Source: Peptococcaceae bacterium (GTDB lineage Bacteria; Bacillota; Peptococcia; DRI-13; PHAD01). From it: a DNA stretch of 43,884 bases. The stretch is from contig JANLFJ010000026.1 in NCBI GenBank assembly GCA_024655825.1, positions 1-43,884 on the forward strand, in the 5' to 3' direction. Positions 27,369-35,631 of the stretch are shown one piece after another. Below the pieces are notes generated by a model. That model was not told the DNA's origin, made no database searches, and worked only from the letters and a program-made list of their open reading frames with translations. A program made the translations under genes and the position numbers. Every line of letters starts with the position of its first letter. Positions within the stretch are counted from its first letter, which is position 1.

Positions 27369-28349
27369 TTACCTCCCTCCGTAAATATCCACCGGCCCCA
27401 GCTGGGTTTTGCACGTCTTGATCCTGCTGCCGTCGGCCAGCCTGGTATGGCAGCTGCCGCAAATCCCTTCGCCGCAGCAGACCCTGGCGTCGTTGGAGCA
27501 GGCAAAAAAGGTCCCGGCGCCCATTGAGGCCAGCAGCCTGCCCACTCCCTGGTGGAGTTTTTCCGAACCGCCGGTATAAACTAGCCGCACACCCTCTTCC
27601 AGCACCTTTTTCTTGATGTACTCCAGGGTTTCTTCCGGCACGTCAAGCGTACCGGGCTGTAAAACAGACCTGTGAACAACCTCGCACCCCAGTTCCCGGA
27701 AATGCTGCTCGGCAAAATTCACTCCCCCGCGTCCTTTATCCAGCACAACTTCGACTTCATTGCCGGCCGCAACGAGTTTCCTGGCCACCGGCAGGGCCGG
27801 GGCCTGCCCTATACCCCTCGTGACAAGAAGCGCCCTGCTGTTGCGCAGTCCCTTGATGTACTTGAGCCCCAAAAGCCCATTCCAGTAGGGGCCCCTGACC
27901 AGCAGTTCTTCTTTTATCTTTTTCAGGGCTTTTGTTTTGACCCCGCGTATTTGCACGGCCGCAGTCACTGTTCCCGTTCTTTCGTCCGTCGTCATAACGG
28001 ACATGGGCGTGTCAAAAAAAGCGGGTTCCTCCGTGCTCCTCAAAAAAACATAAGCCCCCGGCTGGTTGAGTTCCCTGGCCAGAGTCGAATTGGTTTTAAA
28101 CTTTAACAGCATCACGTTCTCGGAAAGAAACTGTTTCTCAATGAGACGGGAGACAAAACTTTTCCTTTGCTCTTTTATGCGTTTCCGGTTGTTCACATAC
28201 TCCTGGTAGATGCAAACCCCTTTCCAGTTCGTGCAGTCGCAAAACGTCCTGCCCTGCAGCTGGGAACACATTATGCATTCGCCTGTTTCCGCCAGATAAC
28301 ACGGGCAGTACTCCGTCCCGGCGTCAATACATTCAAGAACCTGGCACAT
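27369..28349 (-). CDS. PyrK/SudB-like FAD/NAD-binding electron transfer protein with Cys-rich N-terminus
   Basis: 326-aa protein. Residues 1-46 hold nine cysteines (2, 7, 15, 17, 25, 28, 37, 39, 46) in motifs CPCYLAE, CIMCSQLQG and FCDCTNWKGVC, likely metal- or cluster-binding. Residues about 65-170 form a ferredoxin-reductase-like flavin barrel, 170-280 an NAD-binding domain (LLVTRGIGQAPALPVARKL), and the C-terminal VCCGEGICGSCHTR plus a later Cys is the 2Fe-2S site of dihydroorotate-dehydrogenase electron transfer subunits. No pyrD is near; instead the FAD oxidoreductase follows by four bases. It is therefore probably an electron-transfer partner of that protein. SD GGGGGGG precedes ATG 28349. 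Confidence 0.8.
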   Translation of the reverse strand: MCQVLECIDAGTEYCPCYLAETGECIMCSQLQGRTFCDCTNWKGVCIYQEYVNNRKRIKEQRKSFVSRLIEKQFLSENVMLLKFKTNSTLARELNQPGAYVFLRSTEEPAFFDTPMSVMTTDERTGTVTAAVQIRGVKTKALKKIKEELLVRGPYWNGLLGLKYIKGLRNSRALLVTRGIGQAPALPVARKLVAAGNEVEVVLDKGRGGVNFAEQHFRELGCEVVHRSVLQPGTLDVPEETLEYIKKKVLEEGVRLVYTGGSEKLHQGVGRLLASMGAGTFFACSNDARVCCGEGICGSCHTRLADGSRIKTCKTQLGPVDIYGGR

Positions 28350-28423
28350 TTTTTACACCCCCCCTTACGTTTATTAAATTATTACGAACAGCACAAAAGG
28401 TTCCTCAGGATCAACCATAACGG

Positions 28424-28454
28424 CAAAAAATAAAAAGCCACCATGACGGTGACT
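28424..28454 (-). terminator. Terminator after the 194-aa unknown gene
   Basis: On the minus strand AGTCACC (28454-28448) and GGTGGCT (28442-28436) pair over a five-base loop, including one G-U, and TTTTATTTTTT (28435-28425) follows. Good Rho-independent form. Confidence 0.8.
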
Positions 28455-28462
28455 TAACAAGA

Positions 28463-28511
28463 GGCGGCCGGTATTCGTATCCCTGCGGGCAGCACACCGG
28501 AAACGGCCGCC
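28463..28511 (-). other. Structured 3' element between stop codon and terminator
   Basis: GGCGGCCG at one end (28511-28504 on the minus strand) pairs with CGGCCGCC at the other (28470-28463). Inside, CTGC-CC-GCAG can form a small hairpin. The element starts five bases after the stop of the unknown gene and is followed by the terminator. It may be a 3' stabilising structure or a small RNA; there is no recognised family. Confidence 0.4.
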
Positions 28512-28515
28512 GGGG

Positions 28516-29100
28516 CTACCCGTTATCCTCCAGGTCGGGGTGCCAGTACAGGGTCTGTTCATGGCCGGAAACCCCGGCAAACTCGGGCAGCAGTTTGGAG
28601 TATTTAAACGCGAAGTTGAAAAACAGGTGGATCTCGGGCTTGCTCCGGTCGTAGGAACGAAGGATGACCTTGTCCGGGTAGAAGAGGTACTGGTAGTCCT
28701 TGTCGCGCCATCCCAGGCGAATATTGCCGATGATCAAATAAACGTTGCCCCATTCATCAATGGAAAAGTCGTTGATGATCCCCCTGCCCACTTCCAGGGT
28801 CCCGAAGCGGAAGCCGACGGTATGGTCAGGTTTTCCCATGAAGGTTGAAAAATGCTCCAGAATAAACCGGCAGGGCAAGCTGACTTCTTCCAGGAGCCTT
28901 CTTTCTGTCGCCAGTTTTTCCAGGAACTTTTTGAAGCGCAGGGCCTGGGGGTGGTTTTCCTCCTCGGTCAGCCCGTACTTGTCCTTGCAGTGCCAGAGGT
29001 TCCTGGTTATTTCTTCTACCGCTTCCAGGTAGCGCCGGTCCCGTTCCTCCCGCTTTTCCAAAGGTTTCACCTCTTCTGGTTTTCTCCTCGCCATATACAT
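28516..29100 (-). CDS. Conserved-looking protein of unknown function
   Basis: 194-aa soluble protein that I do not recognise. The N-terminus is highly charged (RRKPEEVKPLEKREERDRRY) and probably helical to about residue 70; the rest appears alpha/beta with many aromatic residues (VGFRFGTLEVGRGIINDFSI, RLGWRDKDYQYLFYPDKVIL). No signal peptide or membrane segment, and no cysteine motif. I chose ATG 29100, preceded by GGGTGGTG at seven to eight bases; an upstream TTG or GTG frame to 29133 lacks a site. It stands alone between the tRNA-Pro terminator and its own structured 3' end plus terminator. Coding character is supported by a clean frame, ribosome-binding site and terminator. Confidence 0.7.
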   Translation of the reverse strand: MYMARRKPEEVKPLEKREERDRRYLEAVEEITRNLWHCKDKYGLTEEENHPQALRFKKFLEKLATERRLLEEVSLPCRFILEHFSTFMGKPDHTVGFRFGTLEVGRGIINDFSIDEWGNVYLIIGNIRLGWRDKDYQYLFYPDKVILRSYDRSKPEIHLFFNFAFKYSKLLPEFAGVSGHEQTLYWHPDLEDNG

Positions 29101-29254
29101 AGTATACACCACCCGGCGGCAACATTTCCACAATAACCATATTTTAGACTATGAACAATATGACAGTTTTTTTCGGCAAGACCGGCATGACCGGCGCTGC
29201 TTCCCCTTGAGCGCGGCAGTCATACTGGGGGAAGAAAAATGAACAGGGTGAATG

Positions 29255-29290
29255 CAAAAATAAAAAGAGTATCTACGGTCGAATACTCTT
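29255..29290 (-). terminator. Terminator of tRNA-Pro
   Basis: Minus strand: AAGAGTAT (29290-29283), a ten-base loop, ATACTCTT (29272-29265), then TTTATTTTT. Perfect 8-bp stem located 12 bases past the tRNA 3' end. Confidence 0.9.
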
Positions 29291-29301
29291 CTTGTTTCCA
29301 A

Positions 29302-29378
29302 TGGTCGGGGCGGCGGGACTTGAACCCACGGCCTCATGGTCCCGAACCATGCGCGCTACCAAACTGCGCCACGCCCCG
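29302..29378 (-). tRNA. tRNA-Pro (anticodon CGG)
   Basis: 77 nt on the minus strand. Acceptor arms CGGGGCG and CGCCCCG pair perfectly, the D arm reads GCGCAGTTTGGTAGCGC, the anticodon stem CATGG/CCATG encloses TTCGGGA so the anticodon is CGG (reads CCG), and the T arm holds GGTTCAAGTCC. The discriminator A and a genomically encoded CCA follow. It has its own consensus promoter and terminator, so it is a single-gene unit. No integrase or attachment duplication is seen beside it. Confidence 0.97.
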
Positions 29379-29415
29379 GCTTTCTTGTGGATTTTTCATA
29401 ACCAGTTACTTTTTT

Positions 29416-29444
29416 ATTATATGCGCTCATTGAGGAATAGTCAA
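29416..29444 (-). promoter_or_regulatory. tRNA-Pro promoter
   Basis: Minus strand TTGACT (29444-29439), 17-base spacer, TATAAT (29421-29416): eleven of twelve consensus positions, about 38 bases ahead of the tRNA 5' end. Confidence 0.9.
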
Positions 29445-29469
29445 ATACATCCATAATCTGGCATTCTCA

Positions 29470-31020
29470 TCAATGCAGGTAATTGTAGCCGTTGAGCGGC
29501 GGCGCGGTCCAGAGGTTGTAGTCATTGTCGGGCAGGGGCTGGAGGTTGTTCATGTCGTACCGCCCGCGGTTTGGGTTGTAGCTGTCGTAGAATCCATTGT
29601 CAAACTCGTAGACCTGCCCCGTATCGGGGTCGTACAGCCGCTCGCGTCCCAGGATGGCATCGCTTCTTTTTTCGGACAGGATGTCCTCCGTGCGGTTCCT
29701 GTTTTCCCAGACCTGCATGATGGTATCGGAGGTGCTGCTCAAAATCTGGCTGGTCCTGAATATTCCCTGCCAGACCTGGTTCTGGTTTTGCAGGCAGCGG
29801 TTCAGGTACTGCTGGCTGAAAGCAAAACTGCGGAGGGATTGAAGCAAGTCGCTTTCACAGCCGCGAAACTCGTCTTTTTGGGCGGTCATCCCGGTAAACA
29901 TAAAGGCATAGCCGATCCCTCCCCCCGCCATGTTGCAAAAAGGCAAAAGCGGGGCCACCGATACCGAGAAGAGCCCCTCGCACAGCTTGCCGCCATGCTT
30001 GAACAACGCCCGCATCACCGCCGCCTTCCCGCCTGTAAACGGCGTGGAAAACGGTTCGCTGGAAATGATTTCGACATCGTCCAGCGAAGAAAGCTCCGGC
30101 ATGAATCCCTGGGCTATCCTGGTCGCCATGAAGGCGTGGAACTGCTGGAGGAAATTTTCAGGGGTCAGGGGGTTCACAACCGGCACGTCTATCCACTGGA
30201 TGGGATAACCTCCCATGCTCATGTACCACTGGTCCAGTTTCCTTTGCTCTTCCAGGAGATACAACGGTCCCACCTCGCCGCAGTAAAAGATCTGGCGCGA
30301 GGTTTCGCCGGGGTCCCTGATGAGGAACGAAAACGTGCTGCCGTCTCCCGCCGTTTTTATTTGCCACCCCGCCGGCATGTTCACGGTAAAAATACCCCCG
30401 TTGTACGGTATAAGCTTAAGCGCAAGGGTTCCGGCGCTCGCCTGCTGCTGTGGCGCATTCTCTTGCCCGAAGCCGGCGATGATGGCCTGGATCAGTCCGC
30501 TGTCCGCTCCCGCGTCCAGGATGCCGTCGCAGTCGCTGATGACGATCAAGCCCCCGCTGTAGAAAACCTTTTTCCCCAGGGCTTCCGTAAGCGCCCGCAG
30601 CGGGATGAAAGTCCTGTTTTCCAGGCTTTCCGCCGGCACGTCCAGGGTGGACTGCCGGCCGTTGACGGTTATCTGCCTGCTGCCCAGGACCATTTTGACC
30701 GTCCGGTCGGAGTAACCAACGGTAACCGTTTTAGTCTCCGCGTCGTAATCCACCCGGGCGCCCAGGCTTTCCGCAATAAAGCGCACAGGCACCAGCGTCC
30801 GGCTGTTTTTTACGACCGGGCTGGCGTCCAGGGTCTTTACCGCGTTGTTTACGAAGGCGCTTGAGCTTCCCGTGTATAAAACAACGGCCTCTTTGAGCCT
30901 GGCTGCAGCCGCGGCCGGCAAGCGGGCCGCCGCGCCTGCAGCGGGGGAATAAAGCGCCAACAGAACGAAGCAGGCGCCGGTAACGCAGCAAACAATTTTC
31001 CGCCATACGCTTACGCTCAT
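29470..31020 (-). CDS. Secreted protein with copper-amine-oxidase-like stalk domains
   Basis: 516-aa exported protein. A signal peptide is clear at 1-30 (RKIVCCVTGACFVLLALYSP, then AAGAAA). Residues about 45-170 form a copper_amine_oxN stalk domain pair (VVKNSRTLVPVRFIAESLGA, SLENRTFIPLRALTEALGK), which in Clostridia serves as an extracellular spacer or wall-associated module and has no oxidase activity. The remainder (about 200-516) is an unrecognised domain with a PsbP/photosystem-like or DUF-type look (GGIFTVNMPAGWQIK), followed by a polar Asn/Gln/Tyr-rich tail (NPNRGRYDMNNLQPLPDNDY). ATG 31020 has GAGGGTGA five bases upstream. Likely outer-surface function, unknown. Confidence 0.75.
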   Translation of the reverse strand: MSVSVWRKIVCCVTGACFVLLALYSPAAGAAARLPAAAAARLKEAVVLYTGSSSAFVNNAVKTLDASPVVKNSRTLVPVRFIAESLGARVDYDAETKTVTVGYSDRTVKMVLGSRQITVNGRQSTLDVPAESLENRTFIPLRALTEALGKKVFYSGGLIVISDCDGILDAGADSGLIQAIIAGFGQENAPQQQASAGTLALKLIPYNGGIFTVNMPAGWQIKTAGDGSTFSFLIRDPGETSRQIFYCGEVGPLYLLEEQRKLDQWYMSMGGYPIQWIDVPVVNPLTPENFLQQFHAFMATRIAQGFMPELSSLDDVEIISSEPFSTPFTGGKAAVMRALFKHGGKLCEGLFSVSVAPLLPFCNMAGGGIGYAFMFTGMTAQKDEFRGCESDLLQSLRSFAFSQQYLNRCLQNQNQVWQGIFRTSQILSSTSDTIMQVWENRNRTEDILSEKRSDAILGRERLYDPDTGQVYEFDNGFYDSYNPNRGRYDMNNLQPLPDNDYNLWTAPPLNGYNYLH

Positions 31021-31074
31021 TCTATTCACCCTCAATGTCAGTCTGTATTAGACAAGTTATTCAACAGCGCCAAT

Positions 31075-31359
31075 CTAACACTGGCCGCGGAGCAGCCGCC
31101 GCAATCTCATCCCGTCTTTCAGACCCTGCTCGTACATCGCATCGCAGGCCAGCGCCCGCATCAGGTTAATTACGCTCTCGTATTCTTCCAGCAGTTCCCG
31201 GGCTTCCGCGGGCAGGCGGCTGCGGATGCTTTTGTGCAGCGCAATGGATTTGGCCGACAGTTCGCGATATTCGGAATTTGAAGAAACTATGCGGCGGCCG
31301 ATTTCCTCGGTGCGGGAAGAGATGAAGTTGCGAAAGTGGAATTTAAGGGAAGAGAGCAT
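31075..31359 (-). CDS. Small helical protein, possibly DUF6809-like
   Basis: 94-aa soluble, probably all-helical protein with an excellent SD (AGAAGGAGCC before ATG 31359). NSEYRELSAKSIALHKSIRS followed by EARELLEEYESVINLM and YEQGLKDGMRL recalls the small Firmicutes DUF6809 proteins, but this is from memory and weak. It ends 54 bases before the stalk-domain gene and may be co-transcribed with it. Function unknown. Confidence 0.6.
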   Translation of the reverse strand: MLSSLKFHFRNFISSRTEEIGRRIVSSNSEYRELSAKSIALHKSIRSRLPAEARELLEEYESVINLMRALACDAMYEQGLKDGMRLRRLLRGQC

Positions 31360-31484
31360 GGGAAAGGCTCCTTCTTTTTTATTGCCGCTATAACTATGTT
31401 ATACCTTAACCGGCAAAAAAACAATATCCGGCAAATGCTCAATCTCCAATCTCGACGTGATGCCGTCTTTGTACCCGCAGCGGT

Positions 31485-32168
31485 TCAGGCAGGGCCTTTT
31501 CGCGCCGGGCCTGCCAAATGCGCGTAAAGGAGGGCCGCAAAGAGGAGGATGCCGGCCAGGGCAAGCAGGGCGGGCGATATATTGGTCAACACATCAATCC
31601 TGTTAATGATTTCATCAAAGCGCGCCAGGACCAGGCAAAAGGCGGTTGTTGTAAAAAATGCCACGGCCAGCGCCAGGGCAAGGAAGCCGGTTTGACTGTT
31701 AAAAACCGGCGAAACCTCATCCCTGCCGAGACCGCCCGATATTACAGCGTCATATTCCTTTTCCCACCGGGAAACAAACCATATGACCAGGCAGCCCCAA
31801 AGGACGAGCAGGCACAGGACTGCGGTTTTTGGAGCGGCGATGCCGGTCTGGAAAACCAGCGGGAAATGAAAGAGGTATTGAACAAGAGCGGTTATCCAGT
31901 TCATCTTGGAATAACCCGCCGCCGCGACAAAACAAAAGAAGCCGCAAACCAGGAAGAGAAAACCCCCGGCATCGCCCTTCACCAGGCTGATCAGCAAAAA
32001 GTAAACGGCGACAAACAGGGTAATGTAAAGGAACATCCGGGCGCCGGCTCCGAAAAAGGGGCTGGCCAGCGCATATACGCTCGTCGTCGAAAAGCAGTAA
32101 TAACTCACGAGATAGACGCAGGGAAAGCAGAACGCTTTTATGAGTCTCGCCAGGACCCTGTAGCTCAT
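31485..32168 (-). CDS. Multi-pass membrane protein of the MoxR/DUF58 locus
   Basis: 227-aa integral membrane protein with about six hydrophobic segments (for example MFLYITLFVAVYFLLISLV, FLFLVCGFFCFVAAAGY, TGFLALALAVAFFTTTAFCL, LLALAGILLFAALLYAHLAG). No catalytic motif seen. Its ATG overlaps the DUF58 stop by four bases, so it is the last gene of the five-gene locus and probably a component of the same membrane complex. Confidence 0.75.
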   Translation of the reverse strand: MSYRVLARLIKAFCFPCVYLVSYYCFSTTSVYALASPFFGAGARMFLYITLFVAVYFLLISLVKGDAGGFLFLVCGFFCFVAAAGYSKMNWITALVQYLFHFPLVFQTGIAAPKTAVLCLLVLWGCLVIWFVSRWEKEYDAVISGGLGRDEVSPVFNSQTGFLALALAVAFFTTTAFCLVLARFDEIINRIDVLTNISPALLALAGILLFAALLYAHLAGPARKGPA

Positions 32169-33505
32169 CTTTTCACCACCTGCTCAAGAAGGGCCTGGGC
32201 AAAGCCGCTTTTTGCGGGATCCCAGTCCACCCATATGACGCCGTTGTTCATCTTGCGGGCCAGGAAATTATTCCTGCTCTCCAAAAGTTCCGCGCCGGCG
32301 GCAAAAGGCCCCTCCAGCGATAAAAGGCCGTAGCCGTTGATATTGATGACCATGATGGTCAGTTTCCCGCGGGCAAGCCCGGTGTATTTCGACATTTCCC
32401 TTATGCCCGCGGACAGCTCACCGGCATTGGCGCCTGTCAGCCGCGTAACGATAACGCAAAGCGGCCTGCTCCCCGCAAGGTACCTTTTGTACTTGATTAC
32501 CGTTTCCCGCAGGGAGAGGGCCGGGATGGGCGCCTTGTCACCTGCTTGTTCCGGGTTGCCGGCAACGACGTTCAGTCTTAAAATGCTTTTCAGGATCTTG
32601 TAATGCTGCTTTTTACCCGCCCCGGGATGGATAAAATGATGCCCCCGGTTGTAAGCGCACAGGGCGACGATGTTGTTCTGCTTAAGGTAGTAGTCAGCCA
32701 GCCCGCTGACGGCTTCCAGAGAACAACCGAACACGTTTTTTATGTTCGTCCCGACCCGCATCGCCGGCGAATTATCGAGGAAAATCCAGACAACCTTCCG
32801 GCCTTCTTTCTCATACTCGTTGATTACCGGCTGCGTGCTCCCCCGGCAGACGTTCCTGGCGGTCGCTTTCCAGTTGATGAACTTGAAGGGGTCCCCCGCG
32901 CTATACTGCCGCAGTTCTTTGAACTCAAGAGTGGGAAGACCCATTTTGGACATTGCTCCCAGCGGGAGCGGGATTCTGGAAACCGCGGCGGTATTTCTCA
33001 GTTTTTTCAGGTCGGCAATCCGCGGTTTGACTTCCAGGACCTGCAGAGCCTGGTATATTTCCCGGAGCGGTTCGCGGAAGCGCAAAAAATGCCTCGCTTC
33101 CAGGGAAAGGCAGTTGAAATGGTAGGTTCCGGCCGCAGCGCATTTTATGCTGTAAAACATTTTCACGGCCTTTGGTTTCAAGCCTTTCCAGATGTATTTG
33201 ACATTGCTGCCGCCGACGAGTTCAACATTGGAGGGGATCTTGTCGGATATTACCACCACCCCAATGCCTGAGCCAACCGAGACTTCTATGGCATTCGAAA
33301 ACACCTCCCCGGCAAACACGGTGTCGTTTGTTTTTGTCCTCTTTACGGTTATCCCTCCGGGCTGCCGGACAAACATCCCCCCAAGGACGAGTAAAACAAC
33401 CGCCAGCGAAACGCTGACAAAAACCGTATTGGCGAAGGCGACCCCCAAAAGCAGAAGGAGGGAAAACAGTTTTACAACGCCGGCAAAGGTCGAAGTGAGC
33501 CTCAT
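32165..33505 (-). CDS. DUF58 family protein
   Basis: 446-aa protein with two N-terminal membrane helices (about 10-45) followed by a beta-rich region and the DUF58 signature: TLEFKELRQYSAGDPFKFIN followed by WKATAR, near residues 195-220. A von Willebrand A-like fold follows (VVWIFLDNSPAMRVG, the degenerate MIDAS DxSxS as D-N-S-P-A). DUF58 proteins are nearly always encoded next to a MoxR ATPase and are thought to be its client or partner in cell-envelope or complex assembly. Here it lies six bases after moxR and overlaps the membrane-protein gene. Confidence 0.9.
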   Translation of the reverse strand: MRLTSTFAGVVKLFSLLLLLGVAFANTVFVSVSLAVVLLVLGGMFVRQPGGITVKRTKTNDTVFAGEVFSNAIEVSVGSGIGVVVISDKIPSNVELVGGSNVKYIWKGLKPKAVKMFYSIKCAAAGTYHFNCLSLEARHFLRFREPLREIYQALQVLEVKPRIADLKKLRNTAAVSRIPLPLGAMSKMGLPTLEFKELRQYSAGDPFKFINWKATARNVCRGSTQPVINEYEKEGRKVVWIFLDNSPAMRVGTNIKNVFGCSLEAVSGLADYYLKQNNIVALCAYNRGHHFIHPGAGKKQHYKILKSILRLNVVAGNPEQAGDKAPIPALSLRETVIKYKRYLAGSRPLCVIVTRLTGANAGELSAGIREMSKYTGLARGKLTIMVININGYGLLSLEGPFAAGAELLESRNNFLARKMNNGVIWVDWDPAKSGFAQALLEQVVKR

Positions 33506-33511
33506 TTATCC

Positions 33512-34483
33512 TTACCTCGGAAGAAAGTCTTTGGGGACTTCGGTATTTGACACGATCTCATTTATTACTGCAGCCGGGTCAAGCCCCTCCAGCGTGTGCT
33601 CAATGTTCAAAATTATCCTGTGGGAAAGCGCGTCGGCAGCAAACATCTTGACATCGTCCGGGATGACGAAATCCCTGCCGCCGGACAAAGCGCACGCCCT
33701 GGACAGCTTAAGAAGGGCAAGACCCCCGCGGGGGCTGGAACCAACCCTGATTCTCTGGTTCTCCCTTGTGCCTCTCACGATCTCCCCGATGTACTTCAGG
33801 AGGTTGTCGTCAACATATACTTTTTCGGCCTCCTGCTGGAGACTCACGATGTCCTCCTGCCGCACAACCTGCTGGATATCGCCGGTCGGGTCGTCCTTCT
33901 GCCAGGAAATCCGCCTTTTCAGTATCCGGCATTCCGCAGCGAGGGTTTTCATATACCCCATGGAAAGTTTCATGAGAAAACGATCCAGCTGGGCTTCAGG
34001 CAAAGGATAAGTGCCCTCGTTTTCAATCGGGTTCTGCGTGGCCATGACTACAAAAGGAGCGGTCAGCCGGTGAGTGGTCCCTTCAATGGTGACCTGTCTT
34101 TCCTCCATCGCTTCCAGGAGCGCGGACTGGGTTTTGGGCATGGCCCTGTTGATTTCGTCCGCGAGAAGGAAGTTTGTAAAAATGGGGCCCTTTTCCAGTT
34201 CAAAGGTTGATTTTTCGGCCTTCCAGATTTTTGTTCCCACGATGTCCGACGGCATCAAATCGGGCGTAAACTGGATGCGGTTCCAGTTGCACCCGGTCGC
34301 TTTGGCCAAAATCTTTACCAGGAGCGTCTTTCCCAGTCCGGGGTTATCCTCGAAGAGGATATGGCCGTTCGCTATGAAACCGCACAATACTTTTCTCAGG
34401 ATGGCATCGTCGTCCGCGACGAAATACTCCAGGGCCTTTTCAATTATTTTTTGGCACATGTCCCCGGCTTTTCCGGCATCCAT
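33512..34483 (-). CDS. MoxR-type AAA+ ATPase
   Basis: 323-aa chaperone-like ATPase. Walker A is EDNPGLGKTLLVKILA, Walker B LLADEINRAMPKTQSALLEA, sensor 1 ATQNPIENEGTYPLPEAQLD with the arginine finger R following, and the C-terminal lid has GSSPRGGLALLKLSRA. MoxR proteins remodel or activate von Willebrand A-domain partners, here DUF58. I prefer ATG 34483, eight bases after AAGGAGG; an earlier ATG at 34531 overlaps the preceding stop (TAATG) and would add a Lys/Glu-rich leader, possible through translational coupling. Confidence 0.92.
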   Translation of the reverse strand: MDAGKAGDMCQKIIEKALEYFVADDDAILRKVLCGFIANGHILFEDNPGLGKTLLVKILAKATGCNWNRIQFTPDLMPSDIVGTKIWKAEKSTFELEKGPIFTNFLLADEINRAMPKTQSALLEAMEERQVTIEGTTHRLTAPFVVMATQNPIENEGTYPLPEAQLDRFLMKLSMGYMKTLAAECRILKRRISWQKDDPTGDIQQVVRQEDIVSLQQEAEKVYVDDNLLKYIGEIVRGTRENQRIRVGSSPRGGLALLKLSRACALSGGRDFVIPDDVKMFAADALSHRIILNIEHTLEGLDPAAVINEIVSNTEVPKDFLPR

Positions 34484-34530
34484 CTGCAGGTCCTCCTTTT
34501 TTCTTCTTACTTCCTTATTTTCTTCTTTCA

Positions 34531-35631
34531 TTAACTCCTTTTTAACTTGTCGATCATAGCCGCCAGCACGCTTTCACGGTTTTTCCGGTTATCTTTTTCA
34601 ACCTGGCGTTCCCGCCACTTTGTTGCCATCAACGGTGCGGGTTGATCACTGTATTTAAGGAAATCGTCAATGACGGCGCCTATTTGTTCGAAGGCCAGCC
34701 CCCTCTTCAATCCTTCCTCCACAACCGCAATAAGGATGTTCCTCTTGTCGCTCCGCTCAATAAAATCGTTGATACAAGAGGCGATTTCGGGAAGCTCCCG
34801 CCCGGCATCCTGCTCAACCACCAGCCTGTGTTTTTTCCATTCCTGGGGGGGCGTTTGCTGCGTAAGGCTGTCGATGCTCTTCACCGCACGCCTGAACAGG
34901 ACAAGGCACAGGAGAACCAGCACAACCCATTCCACCGTCGCCAGGTAGACGTTCCCCTCCAGGTGCGGCCTGGCTATGGAAACGTAGGCGGCAAGCAGCA
35001 GAAAGGCGAAAAATTTTGCGGGCAGCCTTGTGCCGATCCATTTCCCGGCCAGCGCGATATAGTAATTTGTTGACAGGGCGGCAGGGGAAAACAGCGCGCA
35101 CACCGCGGCAAAAACCATCCCCCCCAAGACCAAGTTGGCCAGCGCGGCAGTTATTGCGCCGGTCACCTTGAGGATTCCCGAAGCGGCCATGATCAGGTTC
35201 CTGGCCAGGAAAGCGGATACCAGGAGGACCAGGCTTTTTAACACAGCCTGCAGGCAGGGCCGGCCTGATGTGAAGTGCGCCAGCACCCTGTAGAAAACGA
35301 GAACAGCAGTCAGCGACAGGACGTATATTCCTGCCAGCCTGAGCCCCTGTCCAGCTTGGTCGTTAATGAACAGCAGGTAAACCGCGACCCCTGCCGCAAG
35401 CCACCTCAGGCTTCCGCAGAGGGTCTCAACAAAACTGCCCCTGAAAACGAAGGCGATTGTTTTGGAGACCAGGGTTAAAGCAAGGAAGACAAGGAGGGGC
35501 AGTACCAGGTGCCGTGTCCCCCGGTCGCCGAAGTAGATAAGGCCGGCAGCCGCCAGCGCGATTAAACTGGCCATAATTCCGGCCAGGCCGGGTTTTTTCT
35601 CTCCTTTGGCCTTATCGTTTTTACTACTCAT
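34531..35631 (-). CDS. Multi-pass membrane protein with cytosolic C-terminal domain
   Basis: 366-aa protein, about seven or eight membrane helices from residue 18 to 245 (LAGIMASLIALAAAGLIYFG, LVLPLLVFLALTLVSKTIAF, LVLGGMVFAAVCALF, VEWVVLVLLCLVLFRRAV), then a charged cytosolic tail of about 120 residues (VEQDAGRELPEIASCINDFI ... ATKWRERQVEKDNRKNRESV). Possibly the membrane half of a split TgpA-like transglutaminase. It overlaps the upstream gene by four bases (ATGA), with GGAGAG ahead of the ATG. No family recognised with confidence. Confidence 0.75.
   Translation of the reverse strand: MSSKNDKAKGEKKPGLAGIMASLIALAAAGLIYFGDRGTRHLVLPLLVFLALTLVSKTIAFVFRGSFVETLCGSLRWLAAGVAVYLLFINDQAGQGLRLAGIYVLSLTAVLVFYRVLAHFTSGRPCLQAVLKSLVLLVSAFLARNLIMAASGILKVTGAITAALANLVLGGMVFAAVCALFSPAALSTNYYIALAGKWIGTRLPAKFFAFLLLAAYVSIARPHLEGNVYLATVEWVVLVLLCLVLFRRAVKSIDSLTQQTPPQEWKKHRLVVEQDAGRELPEIASCINDFIERSDKRNILIAVVEEGLKRGLAFEQIGAVIDDFLKYSDQPAPLMATKWRERQVEKDNRKNRESVLAAMIDKLKRS

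Noticed and set aside
29302-29378. tRNA-Pro as an integration site of a genomic island
   Set aside because: No integrase gene and no duplicated tRNA 3' end is seen on either side; the neighbours have normal composition.
29473-30864. 463-codon open frame on the plus strand
   Set aside because: Antisense to the stalk-domain gene, which has a signal peptide and known domains; shadow frame.
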